In this document: one piece after another, positions 59,673 to 64,000 of the stretch
Layout: every line of letters begins with the position of its first letter
Position numbering within the stretch: position 1 is the first letter of the stretch
DNA from: Psoroptes ovis
Taxonomy: Eukaryota; Arthropoda; Arachnida; Sarcoptiformes; Psoroptidae
Direction of reading: 5' to 3'
Length of the DNA: 64,000 nucleotides
Assembly (NCBI GenBank): GCA_002943765.1
Contig: PQWQ01000006.1
Span: 434,001 to 498,000, forward strand
The notes under the pieces: generated by a model
Told to the model about the DNA's origin: nothing
Seen by the model: the letters and a program-made list of their open reading frames with translations, nothing else
Database searches by the model: none
Made by a program: the position numbers and the translations under genes

Positions 59673-61004
59673 ATGAAATTAACGATAGCATTCATATGTT
59701 TCATTATTTTACAATTTGATCTTTCAATTTTCGGTGAGTTTTTTCTTATGATTAAAAAGATTTTTTGAATATTTGCCATTCATTAAAATTCGATTCTAGT
59801 TGATGCAAAATCAATATTCACACGTGATAGTAGAGATGATGTTTTGCAAGAAGCAAAGAATTTGATTGAAAAAGCTGAGAATGTATTGAGAAAATTACCT
59901 AATACTAATCTTAAGTATGAAATTACTAATGAATTGGCTCTTATTAAAAAATATGCGAAAAGATTGGAAAATGAAAGAAATCCGTCGAAAATAGTTTTTT
60001 ATAAATTGCAATTATTAGGCATCTTCAAAAATTTCAAGAAACTACTATATGAAGCGAATGAGATTATAAAAACACTGACTACGACAACGACCACTACAAC
60101 GACTGAACCCACAACTACAACGACGGAATCCACAACTACGACAACGGAACCCACGACTACAACGACAGAACCCACAACTACAACAACGGAACCGACAACT
60201 ACAACAACGGAACCGACAACTACAACGACGGTACCCACAACTACGACAACGGAACCCACGACTACAACGACTGAATCCACAACTACGACAACGGAACCGA
60301 CAACTACAACAACGGAACCCACGACTACAACGACTGAATCCACAACTACGACAACGGAACCCACAACTACGACAACGGAATCCACAACTACAACGACTGA
60401 ATCCACAACTACAACGACGGAATCCACAACTACGACAACGGAACCCACGACTACAACGACAGAACCCACAACTACGACAACGGAACCGACAACTACAACG
60501 ACGGAATCCACAACTACGACAACGGAACCCACGACTACAACGACAGAACCCACAACTACAACAACGGAACCGACAACTACAACAACGGAACCCACAACTA
60601 CAACAACAGAACCCACGACTACGACAACGGAACCGACAACTACAACGACTGAATCCACGACTACAACGACAGAACCCACAACTACAACAACGGAACCGAC
60701 AACTACAACGACGGTACCCACGACTACGACAACGGAACCCACGACTACAACGACTGAATCCACGACTACAACGACAGAACCCACAACTACAACAACGGAA
60801 CCGACAACTACAACAACGGAACCGACAACTACAACGACGGTACCCACAACTACGACAACGGAATCCACAACTACAACGACTGAATCCACGACTACAACGA
60901 CAGAACCCACAACTACGACAACGGAACCGACAACTACAACAACGGAATCCACAACTACAACGACTGAGAACCTATTGATGCACAAAATCAAATCGTCAAC
61001 ATGA
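59673..61004 (+). CDS. Secreted Thr-rich mucin-like protein with heptad repeats
   Basis: Two exons, 59673-59733 and 59800-61004 (401 residues), phase-1 join over a 66-bp intron (GTGAGT...TTCTAG). A signal peptide (MKLTIAFICFIILQFDLSIF) is followed by about 90 residues of charged, helix-forming sequence (LQEAKNLIEKAENVLRKLP). Then come about 297 residues of TTTTTEP-type heptads and a short end (NLLMHKIKSST). The Thr tract would be densely O-glycosylated, suggesting a gut-lining, salivary or surface mucin; no peritrophin or other known domain is seen. Single small introns directly after the signal peptide also occur in receptor-like members 1 and 3. The family is not recognised. Confidence 0.8.
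60078..60968 (+). repeat. 21-bp coding minisatellite, about 42 units
   Basis: Tandem 21-bp units code Thr5-Glu-Pro. Most units end Glu-Pro, many Glu-Ser, and three carry Val for Glu (GGTACCC near 60231, 60714 and 60840). Thr codons ACA, ACT and ACG are shuffled between units while the protein stays constant. Similar multi-unit blocks recur around the three Val units, pointing to duplication of several units at a time. Confidence 0.95.
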
Positions 61005-61191
61005 GCTAAATGTGCTCATATGCTTGTGTTTAATCATGATTTGTTTGCTCAAAATAATTACCATATTTTTTGTTCAGATCAATTATTTTTGTCATTTGGT
61101 CCCGAATTTTAAAAATGATTTTAATTGACTAATTTGATTCCTACTTTATTCGAATATCATGATAAATCAAAATATTAAAAAAATTGATGTT

Positions 61192-61916
61192 TGTAGCAGT
61201 TGATTTGGATTGATGTTGTTAAGTGCCCTGTAATCACCACATGGGCGCCATGATCCATCCTTTTTCTGGACCATGTGGAGTGATGACCAACAGCTTTTGG
61301 ATGGACGCAAGATACCATCCCGGCACATCTTGTCGATGGCCACTTTAGCACATTTTAATTTTTCTGGCGGTAAACGCCGTGCTTTACAGCTGACTGGTCG
61401 ATTACTGGTCGTCTCGATAACGTGTCGTATGGAATGTTTAACATCGATGGCATTAAAATCAGCTGTTGTTAAAGCTGAGAATCGCTTGAGGATTCGGCCA
61501 ATCGATGGATTAATATTACTGGTGCAAACAAGTACACTCAGTTGATTGATTTCTTTTGTTATGGCTTTTACTGCCAATGATGTTGTTAGATCGATTAAAG
61601 TTTTCTTTCGCAGATTAGGTGCCAGATTGAAGGATTGGAGAAAATCCGCACCTAATATCGGATTGATGGTGTCCGCCACGATAAAATCGAACACAAATAG
61701 TCGTTTCAACCCAAGGCCGATTGATAAGTTTATTTGGCCATAGACTTTGATTGGTGTGCCATTGGCCGCGACCAGTTCGATATATGTTGGGTTGATTTTG
61801 TAAGACGAACTATATGGTACGATTGATATTTCTGATCCGGTGTCGACAAGAAAGTTGAGCAAAGTTTTACGACAGCGGATGAACAGGCGGAGGACCTCGG
61901 CACCCAGAGTGCTCAA
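61192..61916 (-). pseudogene. Truncated pol: aspartic protease and N-terminal reverse transcriptase
   Basis: This frame overlaps the end of gag by a few bases in the -1 frame; its first possible codon is TTG at 61916, so expression would need frameshifting. Protease is shown by LVDTGSEISIVP and a following ILGADFL. The reverse transcriptase begins with HVIETTSNRPVSCKARRLPP, DGILRPSKSCWSSLHMVQKK and RPCGDYRALN, then breaks off. The polymerase catalytic box, RNase H and integrase are absent. The frame then reads through the LTR remnant into flanking DNA and stops at 61167. Not functional. Confidence 0.85.
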
Positions 61917-62926
61917 TGCTCTAGGGCCGGCAACTGGTTTTTTGCATCACCATAAGATGTTGATGGTGATGTGACAATAGGTGCAGATTGGCGCATTGGT
62001 GAACGCATCGGTGACGGTGCACGCGATGATGATCGTGATGATGCACGCGAAGGCCCGCGTGATAATGGTCGTGATGATTGATTGAACATACAATGCATAG
62101 GATCAGCACATCTTCTAGCATTGTTGCGATATTTGAAATGGTTGTAACACCATTTGCCATTAGGATCATAACGATGTGATCGACTTCTGGATCTATTTCG
62201 TCGTCTTCGCTGACAGTGCTGGTCATTACGGGAACTGACCAATTGCACTGATCTATTACGTTGTATTTCGAATAGATCGTCAGCGCTCTCTAGCATCGCA
62301 TTGAGATCGACGGTACTGTATTTTCCCGTTGTCTTGAAATCTTCGAGAAGTCGCTTCATAGCTACACGAACTCCCGCGGCTACGACGGTGTCCAGATTCT
62401 TAAACCATCGGTTCATCACGATATCGAAGGAAACCGAATTGGTAACCATTAATGCAAGATGCCGGTAAAATTCGGATGGTTTTCGATTACCAATGTGTTC
62501 GCTCAATAATTGGTTCATACGACTTTCGGCTGAAGGCGAAAATCGAGCGATGATAGCTTCGCACAGGGTCTTGTAAAGACCTGGCTCATAATTTTCATCG
62601 ATGATATCAGCAAGTTTGGTGCTAATATCGTTTGAAAACCGACTGACCAGATGGTAATACTTGGTCTCTTCAGAGGTCACTTTCGCAACCTTGAAATGTG
62701 CTTCGGCATTTCTGATCCAACCAGCAGGATTGTTGAACCAGAAATCTTGCAGTTTAACCGATACTGCTGAAGTTTCGGTGTTGTTAACGCTGTTGCTGCT
62801 TGCGGCAAACTGCAGTTGTTCAATCAATTTCTTCATGTTCAGTAGTTGGGTTTTCATCTCTGACACACACTCAGAGGGATTAAGATCGTCGGTAATATCG
62901 CCAAGAAGATTGCCGGTTTTAGCCAT
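61913..62926 (-). CDS. Retrotransposon Gag polyprotein
   Basis: Intact 337-residue frame starting 5 bp after the primer-binding site. The N-terminal half contains the capsid-like pattern FWFNNPAGWIRNAEAHF, YYHLVSRF and ARFSPSAESRMNQLLS, as in arthropod gypsy Gag. An Arg/Ser-rich segment leads to a zinc knuckle of the form C-x3-H-x9-C-x5-C (CYNHF...RRCADPMHC), the CHCC type known from CsRn1-clade elements. A Ser/Arg/Pro-rich tail follows. The frame ends TGA at 61913-61915, overlapping pol. Gag is open although pol is deleted, which suggests a fairly young copy. Confidence 0.88.
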   Translation of the reverse strand: MAKTGNLLGDITDDLNPSECVSEMKTQLLNMKKLIEQLQFAASSNSVNNTETSAVSVKLQDFWFNNPAGWIRNAEAHFKVAKVTSEETKYYHLVSRFSNDISTKLADIIDENYEPGLYKTLCEAIIARFSPSAESRMNQLLSEHIGNRKPSEFYRHLALMVTNSVSFDIVMNRWFKNLDTVVAAGVRVAMKRLLEDFKTTGKYSTVDLNAMLESADDLFEIQRNRSVQLVSSRNDQHCQRRRRNRSRSRSHRYDPNGKWCYNHFKYRNNARRCADPMHCMFNQSSRPLSRGPSRASSRSSSRAPSPMRSPMRQSAPIVTSPSTSYGDAKNQLPALEH

Positions 62927-62930
62927 TGTA

Positions 62931-62941
62931 CCGGGTCACCA
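62931..62941 (-). other. Retrotransposon primer-binding site
   Basis: On the minus strand TGGTGACCCGG begins 3 bp after the LTR end. The first nine bases match what I recall of the tRNA-Trp 3' complement used by CsRn1-type elements. Confidence 0.6.
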
Positions 62942-62944
62942 AAA

Positions 62945-63184
62945 TGTAGCAGTGCACGAATTTGATGATTGATAAATTAAGTTGAAAGTCAAATTTGAAG
63001 ATTGATAATTAATGATTTTTTAATGATTTTTGAAATAAGAAAAATGTAAGTTTATATACAAAATTTTAAACAGAAAATGACAAAGTTGATAATGACAAAT
63101 TGGTCATTATTAATTGACATTCTTAATCATCGATTGTGATTGGTTGGTTGGTTGGTTGTTTGGTGATGAAGGTTCATCACTACA
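62945..63184 (-). repeat. 5' long terminal repeat, 240 bp
   Basis: On the minus strand the LTR begins TGTAGTGATG and ends GTGCACTGCTACA, giving matched TGTAG...CTACA termini. A TATATAAA box lies at 63051-63058 (minus strand), about 105 bp before the LTR end. A TTGG-repeat patch is near 63141-63162. Only 9 bp of the opposite LTR survive (61192-61200). Confidence 0.8.
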
Positions 63185-63188
63185 TGTT

Positions 63189-64000
63189 ATTTTGAAAATC
63201 TTTTATCACAATGGACATTATGCTTGATAATGGTTTGGATTTTGATTATTTTTTACATAATTTTTGATTCCATTCCTCATTAGAAGGATTCTTTCAATTG
63301 TAAATGCCATTTTTTAATTCAAAGATTAGAAAGAGTAGAGGGGTCAATTCATAATGAAATTTACATAAATATTGATAATTGCACCAAAATCTATTTGTAA
63401 TCTAATAGTTGTCTGATTCTTAAGTATTTTTTCATTTCAATGCTTAATCAGCATGAATTCAATTCACATATGTTGATTCATAATAATATAATTTATTCAT
63501 TATTAATTTTTAGTTAACTTACATAAAAAAAATTAAATAAAAAATTAAAAAAAGAAAATTTAGAGTGAAAAAATAAATTCAAATGAAGACATAAAAAAAC
63601 ATTTATTATAAATAATCAAAATTTACTGAAAAGAAATAAAAAAACAATGATAAAAATTATAAACAACAATATTCATAATAATCAATTTGAAAATGTGAAA
63701 AAATAAATTTAATGTTCGTTGGTTGATAGTTGGTGAATTCATTTTGAAATAATATCTTCGATACTCATATGATTTTTAATTGCCGTTGTTAATTCAATCG
63801 TTCCTATGTTTGATCAACAATTGATTGTCCATGATCTTCGCCATGAATTACTAGATTATTTTTATTATGTTATTCATGTGTATATGAAAATATTTATATA
63901 GGTATTTTGTTTTTGATTCAATTTCTATTTAGATAGTTATTATTTATATTAAAAAATTTTATAAATTTTACATCTCTCTTAGCAAAAATATAATTTTTCA
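63189..64000. other. AT-rich right edge of the window
   Basis: No gene can be called. A short minus-strand stretch at 63739-63804, preceded by an acceptor-like ACATAG, would read GTIELTTAIKNHMSIEDIISK and stop, and looks coding; it may be the last exon of a gene entering from the right. An overlapping frame just upstream also looks coding (IHGEDHGQSIVDQT). The rest is A/T runs. Confidence 0.4.

Larger units (their letters stand above)
61188..63188 (-). mobile_element. Internally deleted Ty3/gypsy LTR retrotransposon (CsRn1-like)
   Basis: The element runs on the minus strand from 63184 to 61192 and is flanked by the same 4 bp, TGTT, at 61188-61191 and 63185-63188. Order: 5' LTR (62945-63184), primer-binding site, gag, protease, start of reverse transcriptase, then directly the last 9 bp of the 3' LTR (61192-61200). 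Most of RT, RNase H, integrase and nearly all of the 3' LTR are missing. The interior is clearly less AT-rich than the flanks. The CHCC-type gag knuckle and a PBS resembling the tRNA-Trp complement suggest the CsRn1 clade. Confidence 0.85.

Noticed and set aside
59999..60991. 330-residue minus-strand open frame of VVVVVGS repeats
   Set aside because: It is the antisense of the Thr-rich minisatellite; a 21-bp repeat without stops keeps several frames open. The sense frame has a signal peptide and spliced first exon, this one has neither.
1..64000. CRISPR arrays, bacterial operons, rRNA or tRNA genes
   Set aside because: None seen. The only regular repeats are the telomere-type minisatellite, the coding Thr tract and simple microsatellites; no cloverleaf candidates were convincing by eye.

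Overview
The window is nuclear DNA of a small-genome arthropod, most likely an acariform (astigmatid) mite. The base composition is strongly AT-rich and most introns are 50-150 bp with GT...AG ends. The protein set is animal: vinculin, VCP/TER94, SF3A1, SNX14, a PAN+ZP protein like insect NompA, and an ectodomain protein of an arthropod DUF704x type. There are also telomere-type TTAGG repeats and a Ty3/gypsy retrotransposon. The mite assignment is inference; no rRNA or species marker is present. All coding models below were joined by hand from splice sites and reading phase.

Layout. 1-8 kb: end of xylulokinase (+), dephospho-CoA kinase (-), a MITE-like insertion filled with TTAGG repeats, ethanolamine kinase (-), COX6A (+) and SF3A1 (-). 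8-19 kb: SNX14 (+, one exon) and a ten-exon PAN/ZP membrane protein (+). 19-28 kb: 3 kb of non-coding DNA, vinculin (+, 11 exons) and mitochondrial 3-ketoacyl-CoA thiolase (-). 28-41 kb: a coiled-coil protein (+), TIM21 (-), PYROXD1 (-), LEPROT/VPS55 (+), VCP/TER94 (+) and a DUF704x ectodomain protein (-). 41-52 kb: gene-poor AT-rich DNA with V-ATPase subunit e (-) and MINDY deubiquitinase (-). 52-64 kb: a ZIP13-like zinc transporter (+), three tandem paralogous receptor-like membrane proteins of unknown family (+), a secreted Thr-rich mucin-like protein with about 42 heptads (+), and an internally deleted CsRn1-like LTR retrotransposon (-) with intact 4-bp target duplications.

The first 52 kb is mostly conserved housekeeping content (mitochondrion, splicing, endosome, adhesion, ER quality control), with no functional clustering beyond shared divergent promoters (SF3A1/SNX14, PYROXD1/LEPROT). 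The last 12 kb looks like a lineage-specific, repeat-rich surface/secretory region.

The items most worth following up are: the tandem receptor-like family at 54482-59133; a predicted single-nucleotide exon in LEPROT (33177); a MITE with an 8-bp target duplication carrying telomere-like repeats just upstream of dephospho-CoA kinase; a GC-AG intron in the PAN/ZP gene; and the deletion structure of the retrotransposon.
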